DNA from: Microbacteriaceae bacterium | GTDB taxonomy: Bacteria; Actinomycetota; Actinomycetes; Actinomycetales; Microbacteriaceae | NCBI GenBank assembly: GCA_947486475.1 | Contig: CANKTR010000016.1 | Coordinates: 1 to 13,557 of the forward strand | DNA length: 13,557 bases | Reading direction: 5' to 3' | Shown here: one piece after another, positions 6,867-12,715 of the stretch | How positions within the stretch are numbered: position 1 is the stretch's first letter | Layout of the letters: each line of letters opens with the position of its first letter | Notes under the pieces: generated by a model | The model's database searches: none | Seen by the model: only the letters and a program-made list of their open reading frames with translations | What the model was told of the DNA's origin: nothing | Translations under genes and position numbers: made by a program

Positions 6867-6928
6867 AACAGGTGGGAGGGTGTGGATTGTCTGCAAAAAC
6901 AGGTGGGGGTGCGGGTTTAGGCTCGTGG
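6867..6928 (+). repeat. Two imperfect 31-bp direct repeats upstream of ispE
   Basis: aacaggtggg occurs at 6867-6876 and again at 6898-6907, exactly 31 bp apart, and the G/T-rich bases after each copy are similar with small gaps. The second copy leads into the TAGGCT hexamer proposed as the ispE -10. This may be an old tandem duplication or paired regulator sites. Confidence 0.5.
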
Positions 6929-6930
6929 AT
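6918..6930 (+). promoter_or_regulatory. Possible -10 element of a leaderless ispE mRNA
   Basis: TAGGCT at 6918-6923 is followed by 7 nt and then the ispE ATG. No Shine-Dalgarno sequence is visible in those 7 nt. This spacing equals that before the PMT start. No good -35 is seen at 16-18 bp upstream. Confidence 0.4.
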
Positions 6931-7848
6931 ATGAGTGCGCATTCGGTCACGGCAACGGCGCCGGGCAAAATCAACGTGTGCCTTCGCGTTGGGCCTCTGC
7001 GTGACGACGGTTTCCACGACGTCGCCACGATTTACCAAGCGGTCTCGTTGCTTGAGGAAGTCACGGCGACGGAATCCGCGGATTTCACCGTGAGTTTCTC
7101 GGGTCCGATCGACACGAGTCACCTGACGGTGGACGAGTCAAACCTCGTTATCCGTGCGGCCCGAGCCGTGGCCGCCGCATCCGGATACACCGGCGGAGCC
7201 GACATCCAGGTCGTCAAACGCGTCCCCATCGCCGGCGGAATGGGCGGTGGTTCGGCGGATGCCGCGGCAACTCTGGTCGCGGTCGACGCGCTGTGGGGTA
7301 CCAATCTGGGGATGCCAAAGCTTGCCGAAATCGCAGCGACACTGGGCGCTGACGTCCCGTTCGCCCTGCACGGCGGAACCGCACTCGGCCTCGGTCGGGG
7401 CGATGTGCTGTCGCCCGTGCTCGCCAAATCGGCCTTCCACTGGGTACTCGTGGTGAACGAGGTGGGGTTATCGACGCCCAACGTTTTCCGTCAACTCGAC
7501 CGTCACCGCGCGGAGCATTCGATCGAGATTGAAACGGTCGCGGTTGACCCCGCAATCGACCCCAACCTGTTGCAGGCGTTGAGGTCGGGTGACGCAATGG
7601 CCCTCGCCGAGTACCTGCGGAACGATTTACAGGCGGCGGCGTTGCAACTCATGCCGCATCTGGGCGAGACCCTCGAATTCGGCGAGACGCACGGCGCTCT
7701 GGCCGGAATTGTGTCTGGCAGCGGCCCGACGGTTGCTCTGCTTGCTGCCGATGAGGATTCCGCCTCCAGCCTCGCGGCATCGCTAACAGCCGACGGTCGA
7801 CACGCTATTTCTGTTTCGGCGCCGGCTGTGGGCGCTCGAGTGAACTGA
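6931..7848 (+). CDS. ispE: 4-diphosphocytidyl-2-C-methyl-D-erythritol kinase
   Basis: A 305-residue GHMP-family kinase that phosphorylates the 2-hydroxyl of CDP-methylerythritol, a step of the non-mevalonate (MEP) isoprenoid pathway in the cytoplasm. Motifs: TATAPGKINVCLRVG (7-21) with the conserved Lys at 13, DGFHDVATIYQAV (26-38), the ATP-binding glycine-rich loop PIAGGMGGGSADAAATL (99-115), GADVPF (139-144) with the likely catalytic Asp141, and SGSGPTVALL in the C-terminal half. The ATG at 6931 gives the usual short N-terminus before the APGKIN motif. A GTG at 6880 in frame would prepend 17 residues encoded by repeat DNA and is rejected. The last 44 bp overlap, tail to tail, with the lspA-like gene on the other strand. 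rsmA-ispE adjacency is conserved in actinobacteria, here split by the foldback element. Confidence 0.95.
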   Translation: MSAHSVTATAPGKINVCLRVGPLRDDGFHDVATIYQAVSLLEEVTATESADFTVSFSGPIDTSHLTVDESNLVIRAARAVAAASGYTGGADIQVVKRVPIAGGMGGGSADAAATLVAVDALWGTNLGMPKLAEIAATLGADVPFALHGGTALGLGRGDVLSPVLAKSAFHWVLVVNEVGLSTPNVFRQLDRHRAEHSIEIETVAVDPAIDPNLLQALRSGDAMALAEYLRNDLQAAALQLMPHLGETLEFGETHGALAGIVSGSGPTVALLAADEDSASSLAASLTADGRHAISVSAPAVGARVN

Positions 7849-8314
7849 ACGGCACTCCGAGGAAACTCAACAACACGGATCCGATGGCCGCACCGACCAG
7901 GGCGATGTCGGCGACGTTCCCGACGAAGAATCCGCCGTAATCAATGAAGTCGACGATTTTGCCCGACCCGATTGTGTCGCCGCGCAGCAGCCGGTCGAGG
8001 AAGTGTGAGACGGCTCCGCCGAGCATGGACCCAATTGCGACCGACCACAACAGAGTGTGGGTGCGAAGCGCGGCGACGACGAGCACGATGACGGCGATTC
8101 CCGCGATCACGGTCAGGACCCAGATGAATCCCGAGCCCAAACCGAATGCTGCACCGGGGTTGTAGACGAGGACCAGGCCGAACCACCCGCCGAGGATTGG
8201 CGTTCGCGGTTGGCCGACGAGTGCGGTTTCGGCCCACAGTTTCGTGAGCTGATCGAGGGCAATCCAGAACGCGGCGAGCGAAAAGGTGAGAACGGTAAGG
8301 GTGCGGCGGGTCAC
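7805..8314 (-). CDS. lspA: Signal peptidase II (prolipoprotein signal peptidase), divergent
   Basis: A 169-residue inner-membrane aspartic protease that removes the signal peptide from diacylated prolipoproteins. Four transmembrane helices fit the family, as do DQLTK (21-25), YNPGAAFGLGSG (51-62), LDR (106-108), KIVDFIDY (119-126) and NVADIAL (133-139). D122 and D136 match the catalytic pair, and N52, R108 and N133 match other conserved residues. The motif normally read as GN(L/I)xDR is SHFLDR here (S103-H104), so a usually invariant Asn is His. The start is GTG at 8314, with GAGAAT (8326-8321) 6 nt upstream. GGAGGG lies directly against the GTG, too close for a normal Shine-Dalgarno sequence. 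The 3' end overlaps ispE by 44 bp. An unusual site for lspA in this order group, so a second copy elsewhere is possible. Confidence 0.85.
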   Translation of the reverse strand: MTRRTLTVLTFSLAAFWIALDQLTKLWAETALVGQPRTPILGGWFGLVLVYNPGAAFGLGSGFIWVLTVIAGIAVIVLVVAALRTHTLLWSVAIGSMLGGAVSHFLDRLLRGDTIGSGKIVDFIDYGGFFVGNVADIALVGAAIGSVLLSFLGVPFSSLERPQPAPKQK

Positions 8315-8354
8315 CCCTCCATTCTCGCAACATTTACCTGTCTAAACTAACGAA
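8315..8354. promoter_or_regulatory. 40-bp divergent promoter region between lspA and the ABC-F gene
   Basis: GAGAAT (8326-8321, minus) lies 6 nt before the lspA GTG. TAAACT (8343-8348, plus) lies 6 nt before the ABC-F GTG. Both spacings fit -10 elements of leaderless transcripts, and the -35 regions would overlap each other. The lspA context GCGAGAATGG is identical to the ten bases at 2525-2534 before rsmI. Confidence 0.45.
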
Positions 8355-10133
8355 GTGAACCTGGTCGGATTAGAAGGCGTTTCCCACGAGTACCCGAACC
8401 GGGTCGTGTTGGATAACCTGACGATCGGAGTTCACGCGGGCGACCGCATCGGTGTCGTCGGGCGCAACGGTGACGGCAAGTCGACGCTCATGTCGGTCAT
8501 CGGAGGTTCGCTCACTCCGGATTCCGGTCGGGTCACAATGCGCGGCGGGACCCAGGTGGGAATATTGACGCAAGACGACCACTTCGGTGATGACGAGACA
8601 GTCGGAAACGTGGTCGTGGGTGAAGGCCCCGAGCACGAGTGGGCATCATCGCCGGCGATTCGCGACGTGCTCTCGGGGCTACTAGGGGACGTCGACGTCA
8701 CCGCCCGAATCGGCGATCTGTCCGGTGGGCAGCGCCGTCGTGTTGGCCTCGCCCGCCTCCTCGTCGGCGAGTGGGACGTTCTGCTTCTCGACGAACCGAC
8801 CAACCACCTCGATGTGTCGGGGGTCAACTGGCTCGCCGAACACCTCATTCGCCGCTGGCCGACCGGGACAGGCGTTCTCGTCGTCGTCACTCACGATCGG
8901 TGGTTCCTCGACGCGATTTCGACCGACACGTGGGAGGTCCACGACGGCATCGTCGACAAGTTCGAGGGCGGATACGCGGCCTACATTCTGCAGCGCGTCG
9001 AGCGCCAGCGCCAATCGGCATCGAGCGAGGAACGCCGCCAGAACCTGCTGCGAAAGGAACTCGCGTGGTTGCGTCGCGGTGCTCCCGCTCGAACGACCAA
9101 ACCGAAGTTCCGTATCGATGCGGCGACGGCGTTGATTGCGGATGTCCCTCCGCCCCGCGATCGCATCGAATTGTCCAAGTTGGCGACACAGCGCCTCGGC
9201 AAGGACGTTGTCGACCTGCTCGACGCGGGATTCGCGTTCGGTGACAACGTCATCCTCGAGGACGTCGAGTGGCGCATCGCACCCGGTGAGCGCACCGGAA
9301 TCCTGGGCCGAAACGGCGCTGGTAAATCGACGCTTCTCGGGCTCATTGACGGGAGCCTGCAACCGACAAGCGGTCGCGTAAAGACGGGCAAGACGGTCAA
9401 ACTTCGACGCCTCGATCAGCGCCTCGAGGGTCTCGAGCAGTACATGAACGACCGAGTGAGTGCGGTGATCGCCGGGTTCAAGACGACCTACAACGCGGGC
9501 GGAATCGAGTTGACCCCCGGCCAGTTGCTTGAACGTCTCGGGTTTTCCAGCGCTCACATTCAAACGCCGGTCAAAGACCTGTCTGGTGGGCAAAAGCGCC
9601 GCTTACAGATTTTGCTCATCCTGCTCGACGAACCGAACGTGTTGCTTCTGGACGAACCGACCAACGATCTCGACACCGACATGCTCGCGGCTCTCGAGGA
9701 CGTGCTCGACTCGTGGCCGGGCACACTGATCGTCGTGTCGCACGACCGGTACCTGCTCGAGCGCGTGACTGACCAGCAGTACGCGGTCATCGGTAAGCAC
9801 TTGCGGCACCTCCCAGGCGGCGTCGACGAATATCTGCGTCTGGATGCGCGTCCCGTCACCCCGATGTCGGCCGCGCCCGCCAAGACTGCCCCGAAGTCCA
9901 CCGACCTGAGCGGAGCCGAGCGACACGCGCTGGACAAGGAATACAAGTCGCTCAATCGTCAAATTGAGAATCTCAAGGCGTCAATCGAAAAGGTTCACGC
10001 GCAGATGGCGACCCACGACCAGAGCGATTACGAGGGTCTTGCTAAAATCAGCACCGAGCTCGCAACGGCGACCACGACCCTCGACGGACTTGAATCACGC
10101 TGGTTGGAAGTGGCCGACAAGCTCGGCGAATAG
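8355..10133 (+). CDS. ABC-F family ATP-binding protein (translation factor type)
   Basis: A 592-residue soluble protein with two ABC ATPase domains and no membrane segments, as in ABC-F proteins that act on the ribosome. Domain 1: Walker A GRNGDGKST (37-45), LSGGQRRRVGLARLL (122-136), Walker B VLLLDEPTNHLD (142-153), THDR (179-182). A basic, Arg/Lys-rich interdomain linker runs from about 205 to 285. Domain 2: Walker A GRNGAGKST (318-326), LSGGQKRRLQ (409-418), Walker B VLLLDEPTNDLD (429-440), SHDR (462-465). An Ala/Pro spacer (about 498-515) leads to a predicted coiled coil (about 518-592). No EQ-type catalytic change is seen, so both sites look ATPase-competent. Whether it protects against an antibiotic or serves general translation cannot be told. 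GTG start at 8355; it ends 3 bp before the convergent tRNA-Gln. Confidence 0.92.
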   Translation: MNLVGLEGVSHEYPNRVVLDNLTIGVHAGDRIGVVGRNGDGKSTLMSVIGGSLTPDSGRVTMRGGTQVGILTQDDHFGDDETVGNVVVGEGPEHEWASSPAIRDVLSGLLGDVDVTARIGDLSGGQRRRVGLARLLVGEWDVLLLDEPTNHLDVSGVNWLAEHLIRRWPTGTGVLVVVTHDRWFLDAISTDTWEVHDGIVDKFEGGYAAYILQRVERQRQSASSEERRQNLLRKELAWLRRGAPARTTKPKFRIDAATALIADVPPPRDRIELSKLATQRLGKDVVDLLDAGFAFGDNVILEDVEWRIAPGERTGILGRNGAGKSTLLGLIDGSLQPTSGRVKTGKTVKLRRLDQRLEGLEQYMNDRVSAVIAGFKTTYNAGGIELTPGQLLERLGFSSAHIQTPVKDLSGGQKRRLQILLILLDEPNVLLLDEPTNDLDTDMLAALEDVLDSWPGTLIVVSHDRYLLERVTDQQYAVIGKHLRHLPGGVDEYLRLDARPVTPMSAAPAKTAPKSTDLSGAERHALDKEYKSLNRQIENLKASIEKVHAQMATHDQSDYEGLAKISTELATATTTLDGLESRWLEVADKLGE

Positions 10134-10136
10134 CTG

Positions 10137-10208
10137 CTGCCCCTCCTGGATTCGAACCAAGACCGAACATCTCCAAAGGATGCCGTGCTGCCATTACACT
10201 AAGGGGCA
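10137..10208 (-). tRNA. tRNA-Gln (anticodon TTG)
   Basis: Read on the minus strand, the acceptor TGCCCCT pairs with AGGGGCA, followed by discriminator G (10137). The anticodon stem GCATC/GATGT encloses the loop CTTTGGA with anticodon TTG, and the T arm CTTGG-TTCGAAT-CCAGG is perfect. The D arm carries GTGTAATGGCAGCAC, typical of tRNA-Gln. The gene is 72 nt without CCA, and the following bases are CAG, so CCA must be added after transcription. It reads CAA codons. It is convergent with the ABC-F gene (3 bp away) and divergent from glmU. Confidence 0.95.
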
Positions 10209-10249
10209 TTGCCCCGAAGGGCTCTTCTATTCTGCCCGAATTTCGGCGA

Positions 10250-10279
10250 CACTCGGCGCTTCGGCGGACACGCCGAGTG
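10250..10279. repeat. 9-bp inverted repeat between tRNA-Gln and glmU
   Basis: cactcggcg (10250-10258) and cgccgagtg (10271-10279) are perfect inverted copies with a 12-bp loop. Partial direct copies of ttcggcg-acac also occur (10242-10252 and 10260-10271). It lies upstream of both divergent genes, so it is not a terminator for either. An operator or a chance GC-rich hairpin are both possible. Confidence 0.5.
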
Positions 10280-10287
10280 CCTAGTGC

Positions 10288-10299
10288 CAGAATGGTCTC
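10288..10299 (+). promoter_or_regulatory. Possible -10 element of a leaderless glmU mRNA
   Basis: CAGAAT (10288-10293) is followed by 6 nt and the glmU ATG. AGAATGG plus four bases before a start codon also occurs at rsmI and lspA. No Shine-Dalgarno sequence is visible in the 6 nt. Confidence 0.4.
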
Positions 10300-11730
10300 A
10301 TGACCGATGCTTCTCTCGCTGTGGTAATTCTCGCCGCTGGTGAGGGAACGCGGATGAAATCCGCCACGGCCAAGGTTTTGCATACCATCGCGGGAGTTCC
10401 CATGATCGGGCACGTGTTGTCAACGGTCGCCGCGCTTCACCCCGTGCACACCGTCGCCGTTGTCCGCCACGAGCGGGATGCGGTCGCCGGGGCAATTGCG
10501 GAATTGTCGGACGGGGTTGTCATCGTTGACCAGGATGACGTAACCGGAACCGGTCGAGCGGTGGAATTGGCCCTCGCCGCGCTCGCCGATTTTGACGGGG
10601 ACGTCGTCGTTGTCTCGGGAGACGTTCCGCTGCTGGATGCCGAGACCCTGACCGACCTCATTGATGAACATCGCCAGCGCGAACGGGCAGCTTCGGTCCT
10701 CTCGGCGCTCGTTGACGACCCGTCGGGATACGGTCGGATCGTGCGCGATGACGCTGGCGAATTCCGGAGAATCGTCGAGCACAAGGACGCTGCCGAGGAC
10801 GAACTCGGCATTTCCGAGATTAATTCCGGAACGTACGTGTTCCGAGCGTCGGCGCTCAAGGCCGCTCTCACCAAGGTTGGCACCGCAAATTCGCAGGGCG
10901 AAAAATACCTGACGGACGTAATCGAACTACTCGTGACCGACAGCCTCACCGTCGGTGCGAACCCCGTTTACGAATCGTGGGTCGTGGCGGGGATCAACGA
11001 TCGCACGCAACTGTCTGACGCGCAGGCGCGGCTCAACGCGATGATTGTGCGTGGTCACCAGATGAACGGTGTCAGCATCGACGATCCGGCGACGACGTGG
11101 ATTGACCGCGGTGTGTCTATCGAACCCGACGCCCACATCCTGCCCGGCACGTTCCTCAAGGGCGCGACGAGCATCGCGTGTTGCGCGACGGTCGGCCCCG
11201 ACACGACTCTGCGCGATTGTGAAATTGGTGAAAACGCGACCGTCACTCGAACCGATGCGACACTCGCCGTCATCGAGTCGCACGCCACGGTCGGCCCGTT
11301 CTCGTACCTTCGCCCCGGAACCGTGCTCGGCGAAGGTGGCAAGATCGGTGCATTCGTCGAGACCAAGAACGCACACATCGGTCGCAGCAGCAAAGTCCCG
11401 CACTTGTCGTACATCGGGGACACGACGGTCGGCGAAAACTCGAACATCGGTGCCGGAACCATCACCGCGAACTATGACGGCGTTGCCAAGCACCCGACCG
11501 TTATCGGATCGCACGTTCGCACCGGCTCGCACAACGTCTTTGTTGCGCCCGTCACGATTGCGGACGGCGCCTACACGTCGGCCGGAACCGTTGTTCGACG
11601 AAACGTCCCAGCGGGGTCGCTGGGAATGACGGTCGCTGGGCAGCGCAACGTCGAAGGTTGGGTCGAAAACAATCGACCAGGCACTGCGTCCGCCGAGGCC
11701 GCGACCCACGCGACACAGGAAAGCGAGTAG
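10300..11730 (+). CDS. glmU: Bifunctional N-acetylglucosamine-1-phosphate uridyltransferase / glucosamine-1-phosphate acetyltransferase
   Basis: A 476-residue two-domain enzyme that acetylates glucosamine-1-phosphate and then couples it to UTP, giving UDP-GlcNAc for peptidoglycan and other glycans. The N-terminal nucleotidyltransferase domain shows VVILAAGEGTRMKS (8-21) with the downstream Lys25, GTGRAVE (83-89), SGDVPLL (106-112) with metal ligand Asp108, YGRIVR (144-149), INSGTYVF (174-181), and AGINDR (230-235). The C-terminal left-handed beta-helix starts near NGVSIDDPATTWID (256-269). It carries RPGTVLGEGGKIGAFVETKNA, VPHLSYIGD with the likely catalytic His368, and NIGAGTITANYDG (382-394). 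A short Ala/Glu-rich tail ends the protein. prs follows 4 bp after the stop, the usual glmU-prs pairing that links amino-sugar and PRPP supply. Confidence 0.97.
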   Translation: MTDASLAVVILAAGEGTRMKSATAKVLHTIAGVPMIGHVLSTVAALHPVHTVAVVRHERDAVAGAIAELSDGVVIVDQDDVTGTGRAVELALAALADFDGDVVVVSGDVPLLDAETLTDLIDEHRQRERAASVLSALVDDPSGYGRIVRDDAGEFRRIVEHKDAAEDELGISEINSGTYVFRASALKAALTKVGTANSQGEKYLTDVIELLVTDSLTVGANPVYESWVVAGINDRTQLSDAQARLNAMIVRGHQMNGVSIDDPATTWIDRGVSIEPDAHILPGTFLKGATSIACCATVGPDTTLRDCEIGENATVTRTDATLAVIESHATVGPFSYLRPGTVLGEGGKIGAFVETKNAHIGRSSKVPHLSYIGDTTVGENSNIGAGTITANYDGVAKHPTVIGSHVRTGSHNVFVAPVTIADGAYTSAGTVVRRNVPAGSLGMTVAGQRNVEGWVENNRPGTASAEAATHATQESE

Positions 11731-11734
11731 TCCG

Positions 11735-12712
11735 ATGAACAACATGGAGCTGGCGGGCAAAAAGAAGCTCATTCTCATTTCGGGTCGAGCCCACCCCCAA
11801 CTCGCATTGGACATCGCCGATCAACTTGGAATGTCGCTCTTACCGACGGACGCCCGAACCTTTGCGAACGGCGAAATTTATGCTCGGTTCGACGAGAGTG
11901 TCCGCGGAACGGACGCGTTCGTCATCCAGTCGCACTGCAACCCCATTAACGAGTGGCTGATGGAACAGCTCATCATGGTGGACGCTCTCAAGCGCGCGAG
12001 TGCTAAGCGCATCACGGTTGTTGCACCGTTTTACCCCTACGCACGTCAAGACAAAAAGAGCCGAGGCCGCGAGCCGATTTCGGCTCGGCTCATTGCCGAC
12101 CTATTCAAGACCGCCGGCGCTGACCGCATCATGTCGGTCGACATTCACGCCGCGCAGATTCAGGGGTTCTTTGACGGACCGTTCGACCACCTCTTTGCGA
12201 TGCCGATCTTGCTGGAGCACTTCCGAGCGCAACTTGACCCCACGACACTCACGATTGTGAGCCCCGACATGGGCCGCGTTCGCGTCGCTGACGTGTGGAG
12301 CGACAAGCTTGGCGCGCCGCTCGCCATCATTCACAAGCGTCGCGACCCCGCGGTTGCGAACCAGGTGTCGGTGCACGAAATCGTCGGTGACGTTGAGGGC
12401 CGGGTGTGCCTCATCGTTGATGACCTCATCGACACAGGTCGCACGATTGTTAAGGCCGCCGAGGCGCTCAAGGCCGCGGGCGCCAAGGGCGTTGTCGTCG
12501 CGGCGACGCACGCGGTGTTCTCTGACCCCGCGACCGAAATTTTACAGGCGGACTTCATCGACAAGGTCGTCGTCACCGACTCGCTGCCGATTCCGGAAGA
12601 GAAGCGCTGGGACCGCCTCGAAATCCTCTCAATCGCCCCGACCATCGCCACCGCGATTCGCGAGGTGTTCGGCGAGGGTTCGGTCACCGGCATGTTCGAC
12701 GGGGCTGCATAA
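11735..12712 (+). CDS. prs: Ribose-phosphate pyrophosphokinase (PRPP synthetase)
   Basis: A 325-residue cytoplasmic enzyme making PRPP from ribose-5-phosphate and ATP for nucleotide, His, Trp and NAD synthesis. Motifs: SGRAHPQLALDIA (16-28), RTFANGEIYARFDESVRG (41-58), PYARQDKKSRGREPISARLIADL (101-123), the metal-binding SVDIHAAQIQGFFD (134-147) with His138, the flexible catalytic loop KRRDP (201-205), and the PRPP-binding loop CLIVDDLIDTGRT (225-237). Length and domain layout are standard for class I enzymes. The ATG at 11735 is used; an ATG at 11744 is an equally possible start because the first residues are not conserved. The nearest AGGA is 14 bp upstream, so it probably relies on coupling with glmU. 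A transporter gene starts 3 bp after its stop. Confidence 0.96.
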   Translation: MNNMELAGKKKLILISGRAHPQLALDIADQLGMSLLPTDARTFANGEIYARFDESVRGTDAFVIQSHCNPINEWLMEQLIMVDALKRASAKRITVVAPFYPYARQDKKSRGREPISARLIADLFKTAGADRIMSVDIHAAQIQGFFDGPFDHLFAMPILLEHFRAQLDPTTLTIVSPDMGRVRVADVWSDKLGAPLAIIHKRRDPAVANQVSVHEIVGDVEGRVCLIVDDLIDTGRTIVKAAEALKAAGAKGVVVAATHAVFSDPATEILQADFIDKVVVTDSLPIPEEKRWDRLEILSIAPTIATAIREVFGEGSVTGMFDGAA

Positions 12713-12715
12713 CTC

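Noticed and set aside
6867..6928. CRISPR-like repeats (31-bp period)
   Set aside because: Only two copies with a 10-bp exact core, no distinct spacers and no cas genes in the window.
6880..6930. Upstream GTG start for ispE at 6880
   Set aside because: It would encode 17 non-conserved residues from the direct-repeat DNA; IspE normally starts a few residues before APGKIN, as from the ATG at 6931.
10202..10215. ggggc-N3-gcccc hairpin beside the tRNA
   Set aside because: Its left arm is the tRNA-Gln acceptor strand itself, so the pairing is explained by the tRNA sequence plus a short GC-rich flank.
10927..11814. 295-codon minus-strand frame opposite glmU
   Set aside because: Antisense shadow typical of GC-rich DNA; no recognisable domain and low-complexity charged composition.
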